A stretch of DNA of 64,000 nucleotides from a virus: the IMG/VR virus record IMGVR_UViG_3300047476_002043, positions 18,024 through 82,023 of that record; one strand, given 5' to 3'. The position numbers and the translations under genes were made by a program. Positions within the stretch are counted from its first letter, which is position 1; every line of letters starts with the position of its first letter. The notes below the pieces were generated by a model that did not search any database, was not told the DNA's origin, and worked only from the letters and a program-made list of their open reading frames with translations. Below, piece by piece: positions 9,089-17,279 of the stretch.

Positions 9089-9730
9089 TTAAGCTTCTAC
9101 TGGCACCAGGCCGGTTTTATCTCTAAGCCAGAAGTTGTGGTCGCCGAATTTGATTCCCGACAACTCTTCAACCTTCTGATGAATCTTGTAGCAGAGGTCG
9201 TCAGGTGTTCCGTCATTGACAACATCAGCATCACTACCAGGGAGGTAGAGATAATTGCGTGAGTCGCCGGCGAACGATTTACCTTCTCTGTGAATCCGAA
9301 TGACGATGAGTTTCGAGTCTTTGACTTCTTTAAGACACTCGATCTCTTCCATGAAACCACCATCACTGAAGAAGTAGAAGGTGTTGGTCGTCCATGGGAT
9401 ATCGTTGTCAGTGTCGATGACAGACTTAACTGCCATGTGACCGAAGTAATCTTTTCCGAAAATAGGCTTGCACCATTCTTCCGAGATCTTGATCATGAAC
9501 TGGCGCTGACTTAATCCGCCGAGTTTATCCCAAGGTTGACTCTTGAGTGTCGGACACTCGTAGCGTTCGTCCCATTCTTTCTCACTGAAGGGGATGATAG
9601 ACTTGGCGATTTTGAAAAGCTGTCGCTTCATTTCCAAATGCTCGCAGCAATGGTACCAGCGATTGAACGCAGATGCCGCAGTGTCCTTACCACATGAAGG
9701 AGGTCCGCTCAAAACAATGATAATTTTCAT
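9089..9730 (-). CDS. Deoxynucleoside monophosphate kinase-like P-loop enzyme
   Basis: The 213-residue protein begins with a Walker A loop GPPSCGKDT at residues 9-17. FYFFSDGGFMEEIE and VIRIHREGKSF match the pattern of T4 gene 1-type dNMP kinases, where the first helps bind nucleotide and the Arg residues contact phosphates. The likely role is conversion of dNMPs to dNDPs for phage DNA synthesis, using ATP, in the cytoplasm. It is the first gene after the octamer at 9768 and lies in one operon with topoisomerase B. A different P-loop nucleotide kinase cannot be excluded. Confidence 0.8.
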   Translation of the reverse strand: MKIIIVLSGPPSCGKDTAASAFNRWYHCCEHLEMKRQLFKIAKSIIPFSEKEWDERYECPTLKSQPWDKLGGLSQRQFMIKISEEWCKPIFGKDYFGHMAVKSVIDTDNDIPWTTNTFYFFSDGGFMEEIECLKEVKDSKLIVIRIHREGKSFAGDSRNYLYLPGSDADVVNDGTPDDLCYKIHQKVEELSGIKFGDHNFWLRDKTGLVPVEA

Positions 9731-9767
9731 TCGATTTTATCCTTATGGAAAGTGGTTGCTCTTATAA

Positions 9768-9775
9768 GTAATGTA
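9768..9775 (-). promoter_or_regulatory. Early-promoter-like octamer TACATTAC
   Basis: Minus-strand TACATTAC, 38 bases upstream of the start at 9730, within a longer shared stretch that continues as AGATCT on its 5' side. Confidence 0.65.
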
Positions 9776-9860
9776 GATCTCAAGCTTCACTGAGATGCCT
9801 CTACTTACTCGATATAAAATCAGTGAGTCCTCTAGTTTTTAATCGCTGAAAAAAGAAAGG

Positions 9861-9896
9861 AAGCTACACCAGGGCCGCGAGGCCCTGGTGTAGCTT
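9861..9896 (-). terminator. 16-bp hairpin in the 9.7-10.2 kb intergenic region
   Basis: A perfect 16-bp stem with a 4-base loop (GCGA on the plus strand). The minus strand continues with a T-rich run, so it should stop minus transcripts entering from 9.9-10.1 kb. No confident gene lies immediately upstream on that strand. Confidence 0.7.
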
Positions 9897-10164
9897 ACCT
9901 CGAACAAGTATTTCTCTCATCTCCCACCCCTGAGGATGAAAGAAACTACGGGCATGATTGGGGAGCCACCAACCACATCCACTCGCTCAACGACATTGCA
10001 ATTAACGATGTGCCTCACGCATCGCCAACTACAACTGCTCAATTCATCAACAGAAAAGGATCAATTCCACCTGCCCACTGTTGAATGACGAATTGTGTTG
10101 TCGTATACAATCATATGACCAACACTACAAAATTACGGATTAATTCCGTTTGGAGAACTTATTT
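9897..10164. other. Intergenic stretch without a confident gene
   Basis: About 270 bases lie between the hairpin and the plus gene at 10165. A plus frame is open from the hairpin to a stop at 10082-10084 but has no start codon or ribosome site, and a shorter minus frame is also open. It may be a decayed gene. The last 60 bases are AT-rich and probably hold the promoter of the plus gene. Confidence 0.5.
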
Positions 10165-10650
10165 ATGAGCAAGCAAGTTGATGACCGCATCGATGCAGTT
10201 GTTGCACTCTCTGCAAAGAACAACGAAATCCGCAGAGCTATGGCTGAGAAGCTTAGCGCAGCGGCTAACAAACTCAACTTCGACGACATCGATAAGATGC
10301 GATCGAGTGAACTTGAGAGTAGACTCGGTGTTTTCACCACCGTAGACAGTATCCTCAAGAGCATGGAAAGTTCCGAAATCAACAACGTTAAGATCATGCT
10401 CAGTAAGCAAAATACTGAGGCTAACGTCGGTACCGCCGAAACCGTTGCTAACCTCCTCAGGGCCGTTAAGGTTGGTGACATCATTCCGCCCAGACATGGC
10501 GATGCCACTGAAGATGACATCGATAACAAGCTCGATGGGGTCATCAGTGGTAATGCTGAAATTCGTCCTGTCTCGGCAGGGGAACTTGGTGCCAATGAAC
10601 AACAAGATGTGATCAATCTTAGCGATAAAAAAACTGATGTGGAAGAATGA
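10165..10650 (+). CDS. Hypothetical helical protein, 161 aa
   Basis: The ATG at 10165 follows GGAG nine bases upstream; an in-frame TTG at 10150 is less likely. The first 110 residues are helical and rich in Ala, Lys and Glu; the last 40 are acidic. No family is recognised. It is a lone plus gene between minus units and converges on 10697-11305 across a shared hairpin, so it is probably expressed at another time than its neighbours. Confidence 0.8.
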   Translation: MSKQVDDRIDAVVALSAKNNEIRRAMAEKLSAAANKLNFDDIDKMRSSELESRLGVFTTVDSILKSMESSEINNVKIMLSKQNTEANVGTAETVANLLRAVKVGDIIPPRHGDATEDDIDNKLDGVISGNAEIRPVSAGELGANEQQDVINLSDKKTDVEE

Positions 10651-10655
10651 AAGAC

Positions 10656-10687
10656 CACCTACGTCACCCGCAAGGGTGACGTAGGTG
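10656..10687. terminator. Bidirectional hairpin terminator, GCAA loop
   Basis: A 14-bp perfect stem closed by a GCAA tetraloop separates the ends of the convergent genes at 10650 and 10697. Confidence 0.75.
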
Positions 10688-10696
10688 TATCTTCTA

Positions 10697-11305
10697 TCAC
10701 TCGATGCGAGTGGCAAGGAAGCTGACGATCTCTTCGCGATGGAGGGTCTCGCGCACGATATCAAGGTTGGGCTTGACGCGGCTGAGGTTCTTCTTGTAGT
10801 CGATGGTCATGTTGATGGCGGTGTACAGAACGCTCATCTGACGACGAGTTCCAGCACTGATGCTGTCATTAATGCCGTAGATCACGCTGGCATCGATCAT
10901 GAGACCACGATTCTTCAGGAAGAAGTCGTAGAAGATGACCAGGTTCTCGATGTCCGGATGTTCGATCAGGTAGACGGTAGCCTTCTTGAGCAGGTCAACG
11001 AGGACGGCACGAGAGGCATCGGTGTGAGCCGGGGTAGCTTTGAAGGCCTTTTCGAAATTGGCAAGGAGTTCAGCTTGCTTGGTGCCGGTCTTGACAACAT
11101 CGACAGGAGCCGCGAGTTTCGGCTCTCTTTGCGGTTCCGGGATGATCGGAGCCGGAGCAGGTTGAGTCTCGACAACAGGAGCTTCACTAACGACGACCGT
11201 TTCGGTGGCGGTAGCTTCAGGAGTGGGTTGGGTTTCATTCATGGGAGGAGTTCCTTGGTTGACAACACCAGTGACGGTGGTCGTGTTCTTTCTGGGTCTA
11301 GCCAT
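10697..11305 (-). CDS. Hypothetical protein with Pro/Ala/Thr-rich linker, 202 aa
   Basis: The ATG at 11305 has AAAGGA upstream. Residues 1-10 are basic (MARPRKNTTT), residues 10-75 are a disordered linker rich in Pro, Ala, Thr and Glu, and residues 80-202 look like a compact helical domain. A basic tail, linker and folded domain could suit DNA or protein tethering, but no family is recognised. It is the second gene of a short unit driven from the octamer at 12036. Confidence 0.8.
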   Translation of the reverse strand: MARPRKNTTTVTGVVNQGTPPMNETQPTPEATATETVVVSEAPVVETQPAPAPIIPEPQREPKLAAPVDVVKTGTKQAELLANFEKAFKATPAHTDASRAVLVDLLKKATVYLIEHPDIENLVIFYDFFLKNRGLMIDASVIYGINDSISAGTRRQMSVLYTAINMTIDYKKNLSRVKPNLDIVRETLHREEIVSFLATRIE

Positions 11306-11355
11306 AAGTAATTCCTTTGTAGTTGATCTTTGACAGAAGCAAGCATACAATAGTT

Positions 11356-11970
11356 TTACCCGGCGAACTTGAGCTTCTTAAGGTACATGGCATGTTCTTG
11401 TTTGCTCATCCAGGCCAGATTATCTGGTGTTGGTGGCAGAGTTTTATCGACGACTACAACAATCATGGTTTTCCATGCTGTGGGTTTTGGAAGGAATGCG
11501 AGAGCCACCAATCTAGCCACGGAGACACCATAAGCCTTACCACGAAATGAGTATGTAATTTCCTTTTTATGTCTAAGGAAGCGAGTGGAGTTTGATCTAT
11601 AGACCGCTCCATCTCTAGTTACTCTGATTCCAGGAAATTCGGGAACTTTAACAGCATCCTTAGGGATTCTGTAATCCTCATCATCAACCCAGAGAAGGTT
11701 GGTCAGTTTGCAGTTCATTTCATCGCCATCGCGATGAATCAACCGTGTAGCCCCAGCCGGTTTAGGGTAGAACATTTCTGCAACCAATTCAGCAACGGAT
11801 CTCATCTCGGCCTTCTTTACAGAACCAATGAATCGGTAAAGTTTGACCTTGGCTCGACCTCGACTACTGATGATATCATGTGGCCAGGTTGATGCAGTAT
11901 CGAACACTTGACCAGCTTCGTTAATCGAATCTCGAATGTATCCTAATGATTTCAATGAAGCAACTTTCAT
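11356..11970 (-). CDS. HNH endonuclease-like protein with two repeats
   Basis: The 204-residue protein carries VAELVAEMFYPKP followed by RLIHRDGDEMNCKLTNLLWV, the pattern of phage HNH_3/NUMOD-type homing endonucleases, in which the His, Asp and Asn residues bind metal and cut DNA. A second copy follows, VARLVALAFLPKP and then PPTPDNLAWM, where the His-Arg-Asp core is lost. It therefore looks like one full and one decayed half, or a DNA-binding derivative. It stands alone next to an octamer, as free-standing homing genes often do. Activity is uncertain because only part of the catalytic set is visible. Confidence 0.72.
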   Translation of the reverse strand: MKVASLKSLGYIRDSINEAGQVFDTASTWPHDIISSRGRAKVKLYRFIGSVKKAEMRSVAELVAEMFYPKPAGATRLIHRDGDEMNCKLTNLLWVDDEDYRIPKDAVKVPEFPGIRVTRDGAVYRSNSTRFLRHKKEITYSFRGKAYGVSVARLVALAFLPKPTAWKTMIVVVVDKTLPPTPDNLAWMSKQEHAMYLKKLKFAG

Positions 11971-12035
11971 TGCTAACCTCGACTGTTTTTTTGTTTTCTT
12001 CCTCCTAACTGGCGTTAATATACCAGCTCAAATAT

Positions 12036-12043
12036 GTAATGTA
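12036..12043 (-). promoter_or_regulatory. Early-promoter-like octamer TACATTAC
   Basis: Minus-strand TACATTAC, 66 bases upstream of the start at 11970. A second related AT-rich stretch (TATATTAA) lies 20 bases closer to the gene. Confidence 0.6.
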
Positions 12044-12069
12044 GATGTAACTTTATTTTGAAATGGCAC

Positions 12070-12099
12070 CCATCGTCGTGGCTAACGCCACGACGATGG
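12070..12099 (-). terminator. Hairpin after RNAP beta-prime gene
   Basis: A 13-bp perfect stem with a 4-base loop starts ten bases past the stop of the beta-prime gene. It separates that unit from the octamer at 12036. Confidence 0.75.
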
Positions 12100-12108
12100 T
12101 TACGCTTC

Positions 12109-13545
12109 TCAAGTTCCAGTACTCTCTTCTGCCTCAGTATCGTCGCTGATTCTAAGAACAGATTTCTTCTTGTCGACGGTTCTGATGTACGTCATCGGCT
12201 GAAGTCTCACGGTACTAATCTTGCTACCGTGCATATTCTTCATCTGAAGACCTTGGAAGGTTGATCCAATGTCGACCGCCTGCGCACCAATGAAGTTGAG
12301 GCCGAGACTCTTGATCTTACTGCCGATACAGGCATAACACAGTCCGCCCTCAGCTTTGCAATAAAGCGGGGAACGGATGTAGACATCTTTATCGGTATAA
12401 GCTGCGGCAGTCTCCGAGTTGATCGGGGTTAGGCCAGAGGGGCCGATGACGAATCTTCCTTGGTACCTACCGAGCTCTTCCTTGCTAAGGTTGATGCGAA
12501 TTCCTTTGGTGGTTTTACAGTCGTCCATAACAACCTTCACATCCTGGAAGATGCGTAAGAGTGTTTTGGCCATGGCACCACCTAGGGCGGTCAAGATACC
12601 ACGAGAGTAAGAACCTTTGCGGATCTCGTTAGCGATGGCATCGAAGTTATTCTTGTTCCATCCTTCAGCAAGGCTGTTGGGGATGTTGACATATCCAGAT
12701 GTTGCGCCGGATGTGAAGTCTTCGATAGCACCGACTGTAAGGAAGAGTTTCTTCCTGTGGATAGCCAAGGACTTGGTCGGGTTAACGGCCAAGTGGAAAC
12801 CAAGACTATCATCACCCTTGAGGTACTCTCTATCCATCTTGAGCAACTCATTCTCGATCTTGTCAAGAACCAACGGATCACTGAGCTGATCCTTGTGTTC
12901 CTCAAAGAGTTCCTTTTTACGGGCTTTGATTTTTGGATCAGTAGTGAAGCTGCGTTCTGTGATTGTAGGGACGGAGATTTCCGCTAAGTGACCGATGAAG
13001 TATCCATGATCGATATACTTCCTGTACTCGACCATAGTAATCGTCCCGGCAAGGAGTCCGGCTGCGATCAGATCTTCAGTCTTACCGATATTCCAGACCG
13101 TGTTGATGTATGGGATCTTGTCGCCGAAGACACTAGCACCTACGATATAGTTCAAGACGAAACGACCGATGGTGGTTGTGGTTTCAGCTCCCTTGAAGTT
13201 AGCGATATCGCCTTCCTTAAGAACGATCTGGTCATAGATATCGAAGAGAGGTCCATCATCATCTTCTTTGATGTTCCATAGAACGTCATCGCCGCCGTAA
13301 ATGGTTAGGTACGATCTATGATTGGAAACGACCTTAATCACATCACCGACAGTGATCGGCGTTTGTGACATCAGCGTCTGAAGTGCAGTTGGGTCGACTT
13401 TCCAGTTACCATCAGGTTGAGCAGTTACCATCTCCACTACCTTGTTGTGCACAATGGCAGTGAAGTAGCTCAGAAGGATCTTCCGTTCAAGCAACCGAGG
13501 CATCACTGCCGGAAGCTTAACGCACTTGGAAAAGGCTTCATTCAT
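12109..13545 (-). CDS. RNA polymerase beta-prime subunit, C-terminal half
   Basis: The 478-residue protein follows bacterial RpoC from about the secondary-channel region to the trigger loop. TTTIGRF near residue 124 matches RpoC TTVGR; a SGATSGYVNI stretch matches the RpoC SGARGS bridge region; AMAKTLLRIFQDVKVVMDDC matches the RpoC LTRRLVDVAQD to EDDC segment; YCKAEGGLCYACIG holds the zinc-type CxxC; and GAQAVDIGSTFQGL with MKNMH fits the trigger loop with its His. The NADFDGD catalytic loop is absent and must lie in another gene, as in phiKZ-type split polymerases. It overlaps the preceding gene by ATGA. Confidence 0.92.
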   Translation of the reverse strand: MNEAFSKCVKLPAVMPRLLERKILLSYFTAIVHNKVVEMVTAQPDGNWKVDPTALQTLMSQTPITVGDVIKVVSNHRSYLTIYGGDDVLWNIKEDDDGPLFDIYDQIVLKEGDIANFKGAETTTTIGRFVLNYIVGASVFGDKIPYINTVWNIGKTEDLIAAGLLAGTITMVEYRKYIDHGYFIGHLAEISVPTITERSFTTDPKIKARKKELFEEHKDQLSDPLVLDKIENELLKMDREYLKGDDSLGFHLAVNPTKSLAIHRKKLFLTVGAIEDFTSGATSGYVNIPNSLAEGWNKNNFDAIANEIRKGSYSRGILTALGGAMAKTLLRIFQDVKVVMDDCKTTKGIRINLSKEELGRYQGRFVIGPSGLTPINSETAAAYTDKDVYIRSPLYCKAEGGLCYACIGSKIKSLGLNFIGAQAVDIGSTFQGLQMKNMHGSKISTVRLQPMTYIRTVDKKKSVLRISDDTEAEESTGT

Positions 13546-14564
13546 GACGGTTGCCCTTGATTAGGATTAATGGTTGATCCCACAACAGGTTGAGAAAGTT
13601 TCGTGAGAACGGCAACGATTCTTTCTTTGAATGCTTGGTTGATATTGAGTCGTGTGCACTCTTTCTCAAGTTCGACCAAATTCTTATCCAGACCCCACTC
13701 GGCCCTGTAGAACATGGAAGAAACACCAAGGATCGCGGTGTCATCGTATCCTTCAGCATTCAGACCGACGTAGTGATCTAGGAAGAACTTGCATGATTTG
13801 CGATAGGCGACAACGTTACCATCCTCAACAGTTTGGCAGTACCAAGGATTGGAATCGTTTGAGGCTAGGTAGTACGGGAGGAATGAATCATCGATGATGT
13901 TGAGAATGTGAGGAGCAACGGCAGCCGTTGCTAAATCAACAGTGGTGACATAGACGGCACCGTTATCAGCCTTAGACATAGTTCCAATGCGGTTACTGAC
14001 GACTGTGGTGTAGGCGACTACCTTGTTGGTGAAGTCACTCATCAGAACCGAGTTGTTGCTGTAGTGCTGTTCGATCATCGCTCCTGTGAGCATGCTGTCG
14101 ATGTGAGCATGGAAACTTTCATTGTTGCTGAAATGTTCCATGTATGTTTCCAGGTAGGAATAAACCGGAGATAGCGGGAATGTTCGGTTGAGTAAGCTAA
14201 CGATCTCGTGGATCAGGTTAGACTCATCGTAGTCGTCTCCGATAAGAAGCGCACCAAGGATTTCTTTCAGATCCTGATTGCCTCTGAGCAGCTCAGGGAA
14301 GTGATTGATGTCGAATACCGTGCGGAGATGGTAAATGACTTTGATGATGTTGGAGTCGGTGTACATGTCATCGCCACATTCCAGCATGATACCCATAGTG
14401 ATCAATTCTTGGTTGACCTTGTTCAGGACCAGATTGAAGATTGTAGTATCACTAAGAACGTCTACGGTTTCGACTTCTGCCAGGTAGCTCTGTTCGTTGA
14501 GATAAGCTCGAACCATCGGGCTAACATCTCTGATGTTGAGGAGAAACTGCTCTCTTGCGTTCAT
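13542..14564 (-). CDS. Hypothetical protein coupled to RNAP beta-prime, 340 aa
   Basis: The ATG at 14564 follows CAGGAG. The protein is soluble and mostly helical, without zinc, nucleotide or RNAP catalytic motifs. It ends in an ATGA overlap with the beta-prime half, so the two are translated together. In phiKZ the non-virion polymerase has a fifth subunit of unknown ancestry; this gene could be its counterpart, which is only inferred from coupling. It could also be an unrelated protein. Confidence 0.8.
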   Translation of the reverse strand: MNAREQFLLNIRDVSPMVRAYLNEQSYLAEVETVDVLSDTTIFNLVLNKVNQELITMGIMLECGDDMYTDSNIIKVIYHLRTVFDINHFPELLRGNQDLKEILGALLIGDDYDESNLIHEIVSLLNRTFPLSPVYSYLETYMEHFSNNESFHAHIDSMLTGAMIEQHYSNNSVLMSDFTNKVVAYTTVVSNRIGTMSKADNGAVYVTTVDLATAAVAPHILNIIDDSFLPYYLASNDSNPWYCQTVEDGNVVAYRKSCKFFLDHYVGLNAEGYDDTAILGVSSMFYRAEWGLDKNLVELEKECTRLNINQAFKERIVAVLTKLSQPVVGSTINPNQGQPS

Positions 14565-14639
14565 GAGAACTCCTGAGGTTGTTGAGTGTGTAAACATAGG
14601 ATGGTTTTACCGCCTCAAGTACAAATGAAACAAAAAAAA

Positions 14640-14671
14640 AGATCTAGCTTGGCCTGGGCCAAGCTAGATCT
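14640..14671 (-). terminator. Strong terminator of the 14.7-19.7 kb operon
   Basis: A 14-bp perfect stem followed on the minus strand by nine T. It lies just after the macro-domain gene and ends the long small-gene operon that starts at 19718. Confidence 0.88.
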
Positions 14672-14673
14672 AA

Positions 14674-15159
14674 CTAATCACCACCGAAGTCAACGACGAT
14701 GATCTCTCTTTTCGGACACCAATCGTTGGCAATGTTTCGTATTGTTTCGGCATAATCTTCCCAGTTGCCTTTGGCCAAGCCACTACCGATATTCTTCGGT
14801 ATAGCCAAGCTATCGACATCCGAGGTTGCTGTGGTGAGTTCAATGAAAGCCTCCCTGAATTTCTCAAGTCGACTGACCGCACTATCCGGCCCAAAGAGAG
14901 CTGGCTTCCCTGGGTAGATTTGTGCGTAGAGATTAGCAACTCGTACTTTGACACCGAAGGGCATGTTCATTTCTCCTATCAGGCATCTTCCGTATAACTC
15001 AACACATCGACGTCCTTGTCTAGTGTCGGTATCCGGATATTGTCTGTAGATTTTTTGAGCCAGTCCTTTCAGGTCTTCGCTGACGCAGTTGCATTGTTGA
15101 ACGATGATGTGAGAATTGGCGTAGGAGAAGATGTTTCCCTTAACTAGCCTTAGTGACAT
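14674..15159 (-). CDS. Macro domain protein (ADP-ribose binding)
   Basis: The 161-residue protein is a single macro domain: VKGNIF at 6-11, IIVQQCNC at 18-25, and IPKNIGSGLAKGNW at 120-133, the last typical of the Poa1p/ADP-ribose-1''-phosphatase-like branch. Macro domains bind or hydrolyse ADP-ribose, its phosphates or ADP-ribose on proteins. A phage copy in an early operon may act on NAD-derived signals or on ADP-ribosylated proteins, or process tRNA-splicing by-products; these roles are inferred. It is the last gene of the operon and overlaps the previous gene by ten bases. Confidence 0.88.
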   Translation of the reverse strand: MSLRLVKGNIFSYANSHIIVQQCNCVSEDLKGLAQKIYRQYPDTDTRQGRRCVELYGRCLIGEMNMPFGVKVRVANLYAQIYPGKPALFGPDSAVSRLEKFREAFIELTTATSDVDSLAIPKNIGSGLAKGNWEDYAETIRNIANDWCPKREIIVVDFGGD

Positions 15160-15401
15160 GTTGCCACCTTGAGTCTGCTGAAAAATGTACGCATCTTGCC
15201 CATTCTCCCGGTTCTGTTGTAGGATATCGTGATATCGGCAAGGTAACGCAGTAAACCATTAGGGCTATCGATGCGGCGCTTTCCGATCACAGACATCACG
15301 TTGTTGAGGTGCTTCCTTCTCGTAGCCAACTTGACCACATGTCTAGCGGCAATGATTTGACGAAATTCATCAACCAAAGGTCTAAGCTCTTTGTACTTCA
15401 T
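15150..15401 (-). CDS. Small basic protein, 83 aa
   Basis: A Lys/Arg-rich protein with many His and few acidic residues, so it may bind nucleic acid. It overlaps the previous gene by ATGA and the macro-domain gene by ten bases. No family is recognised. Confidence 0.75.
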   Translation of the reverse strand: MKYKELRPLVDEFRQIIAARHVVKLATRRKHLNNVMSVIGKRRIDSPNGLLRYLADITISYNRTGRMGKMRTFFSRLKVATCH

Positions 15402-15613
15402 CGGCGCTTTCTCCTTTTGATCACGCGTTTGAATTCACGCATGAGTTTTCGGCCTGGGTACATGGCGTAGTAAAAGTCTCCAGTAATGACGAAGGCATCG
15501 TCACAAGGGAGGGCTTCGGTGAAGATGTACTTCTGCCTAATGTTGACCGAGGCGTTAGTGCATTCCTCGGCCATCCATTTAGCAGTCAGCTTATCCAATT
15601 CAGTGCTGACCAT
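15398..15613 (-). CDS. Small protein with very basic C-terminus, 71 aa
   Basis: Read from an ATG at 15613 inside the end of the gene at 15600; a longer frame to 15736 lacks a ribosome site and would overlap that gene heavily. The end is strongly basic (FKRVIKRRKRR). No family is recognised. Confidence 0.68.
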   Translation of the reverse strand: MVSTELDKLTAKWMAEECTNASVNIRQKYIFTEALPCDDAFVITGDFYYAMYPGRKLMREFKRVIKRRKRR

Positions 15614-15968
15614 AGCGCATCCTTCGGTAGACGTTTTCCTTGGCGCTTTGCATGAATGCATCCCAAGCGGCTTGACCGATATTTCTTCTGGCATGATCTT
15701 GTAGTACCGCCTCAAAATCGACACCGGTCGTCTCAAGGTCGACGGTGAGATTTCGCTTGGTTGGATAGAAGCTCTCCACCAGAAGGCCAGTCACAAGCTT
15801 CTCAAAGAAAGTCATCCTGACAGACAACTTATTCCTGATGAACTCGCGAAACGTAAAGGGCGCTAGCCGGTTGCGGATGGATTCCAAGGATGGGATAACC
15901 TGTATCGGCGGACCTTCGTCCTGCGGAAGTTCAGAGTCTGGAATGACTGAGATTGTAAGTTTGCTCAT
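15600..15968 (-). CDS. Hypothetical protein, 122 aa
   Basis: The ATG at 15968 has AAGGAG nine bases upstream; a GTG six bases earlier is too close to it. The protein begins SKLTISVIPDSELP, then has a helical middle. No family is recognised. It overlaps the next gene by 14 bases. Confidence 0.75.
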   Translation of the reverse strand: MSKLTISVIPDSELPQDEGPPIQVIPSLESIRNRLAPFTFREFIRNKLSVRMTFFEKLVTGLLVESFYPTKRNLTVDLETTGVDFEAVLQDHARRNIGQAAWDAFMQSAKENVYRRMRYGQH

Positions 15969-15970
15969 CG

Positions 15971-16123
15971 TCACTTTCTCCTTGTAGCGAAGAATGCTGG
16001 ACGCTTGATGATGGGGATTGTGATGTTGTTCAGTGTGGCATCGATGAGCGTTGTATGACGCTCGTGGATGAAGGGTGAGTGGATGCGGATTTGGCGTGAT
16101 GCTTTCGAATGCTTGACGATCAT
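15971..16123 (-). CDS. Small basic peptide, 50 aa
   Basis: A short gene joined to its upstream neighbour by an ATGA overlap and ending two bases before the next start. The peptide is rich in His, Arg, Ile and Thr. The tight coupling on both sides supports real translation. Function unknown. Confidence 0.7.
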   Translation of the reverse strand: MIVKHSKASRQIRIHSPFIHERHTTLIDATLNNITIPIIKRPAFFATRRK

Positions 16124-16692
16124 GAGATTAATCCTTCTTCTCTTTGTTTTTGGACGGTCCGAACATCTTCGATGGCGAGATGTGTTTTGTAGCGCTCCTC
16201 TAAATCACTGAGGATTTTGTGAACGAGTGGTCGGATTGTCTTGGTGGATTCTGGACGTGTGTATCCGAAGACGTTCTCCACCTTATCCTTCAGTGCTATG
16301 TTTTTATCCTCGAAGTTGTTAACGACACAGTTGATCGTTAGGAGGAGTTCTCCTGGATAGATGACGCTTTTCTTATGGCTGAAGGTGCAAAAACTGTGCA
16401 TGTGCCTACCGAAGTTGACTGATGCTTCGAATGGCTGGGAAACCAATTGCATCAGGAAGTCCGATATCTCAGCAATATCGTCAGTTTCTAAGTAGCAATT
16501 CCTGTCAGTTGAAACAATGAACTTAGCCTGCTGACGCTCGTCGGGCTTGTTATACATCCTCCCGAGATTAGAACAGTTCGTGCATTGCTGCGCGAAGCCA
16601 ATGGAGCGTTTATCATTACCGTCCTGGATGAAGACGCGAGTGCGAGGAGAAGTGAGTGTGAATTGGCAATAGGCACAGATTTCTAATTGCAT
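16120..16692 (-). CDS. Zinc-ribbon protein, 190 aa
   Basis: The N-terminus has CAYC at residues 6-9 and CTNC at 37-40, a two-knuckle zinc ribbon. The rest is a mixed soluble domain without a recognised family; a late stretch is helical and charged. It overlaps the 50-residue gene by ATGA. Zinc ribbons recur in this operon (also at 17787), which suggests nucleic acid or protein binding. Confidence 0.8.
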   Translation of the reverse strand: MQLEICAYCQFTLTSPRTRVFIQDGNDKRSIGFAQQCTNCSNLGRMYNKPDERQQAKFIVSTDRNCYLETDDIAEISDFLMQLVSQPFEASVNFGRHMHSFCTFSHKKSVIYPGELLLTINCVVNNFEDKNIALKDKVENVFGYTRPESTKTIRPLVHKILSDLEERYKTHLAIEDVRTVQKQREEGLIS

Positions 16693-16705
16693 GATTTGCT
16701 CCTAT

Positions 16706-16945
16706 TCATTTCGGTGGTTGGATCGGTTTGGGTTCTGTCGCCTCTTTGAGGAGGGCGAGGATAGTTTCGAAGTCTTCCTTGGAGCAGTTGATGTCATGAC
16801 TAAGGTCGTTACATCCGGTAACACGAACGTTGAGACCGAGGCCTTTTACGATCGCGTCGAATGTATTCCAGAGGTAGTTACCTTTAGACGTTTCAGCGAT
16901 CTCGTTGGGAACAACTTCTTCTTGGGCGAAGGGATGTCGTCTCAC
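16706..16945 (-). CDS. Hypothetical protein, 79 aa (GTG start) or 97 aa
   Basis: Two starts are possible. GTG at 16945 has AAAGGA eight bases upstream and limits overlap with the preceding gene; ATG at 16999 gives 97 residues but overlaps it by 107 bases. The product is soluble with a Pro-rich tail. Function unknown. Confidence 0.65.
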   Translation of the reverse strand: MRRHPFAQEEVVPNEIAETSKGNYLWNTFDAIVKGLGLNVRVTGCNDLSHDINCSKEDFETILALLKEATEPKPIQPPK

Positions 16946-17279
16946 GACCCGTTTCCTTTGATGAGGGTTTGTATATGAGGTTGAAAAGGAATTTGCCAAT
17001 ATCCTCGTTAGTGAGTGTTGTATCTCTACTCATTTCCACAAGGTACCTGACAGGGTATTCATATCCTCCAAGTTCAACCAACATTAGGCCACCAGGGCGA
17101 TGCTTATCGGACAGGACGCTCTGTTGCTGTCTAATCAAGGCTAGGACAAGTCTTCTGGCGCACTTAGCCGCCTGTTCCTGATCTTCAAGACCCTCAATCA
17201 GTTGCATTACGCGACACAGTGCAGTGTCGTATAGGCATCCTTGCTCATGTAGGATTTCCCGAAGTCTTTTGAATTTCAC
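16893..17279 (-). CDS. Hypothetical helical protein, 128 aa
   Basis: A GTG start at 17279 forms a GTGA overlap with the preceding stop and follows AGGAGGA, so it is well supported. The protein is helical (RLREILHEQG, KCARRLVLALIRQ) with a basic C-terminus. Function unknown. Confidence 0.75.
   Translation of the reverse strand: MKFKRLREILHEQGCLYDTALCRVMQLIEGLEDQEQAAKCARRLVLALIRQQQSVLSDKHRPGGLMLVELGGYEYPVRYLVEMSRDTTLTNEDIGKFLFNLIYKPSSKETGRETTSLRPRRSCSQRDR

Noticed and set aside
9938-10087. 50-codon plus frame from an ATG at 9938
   Set aside because: The only purine-rich site touches the ATG, and the peptide looks like an out-of-frame product of the neighbouring open frame.
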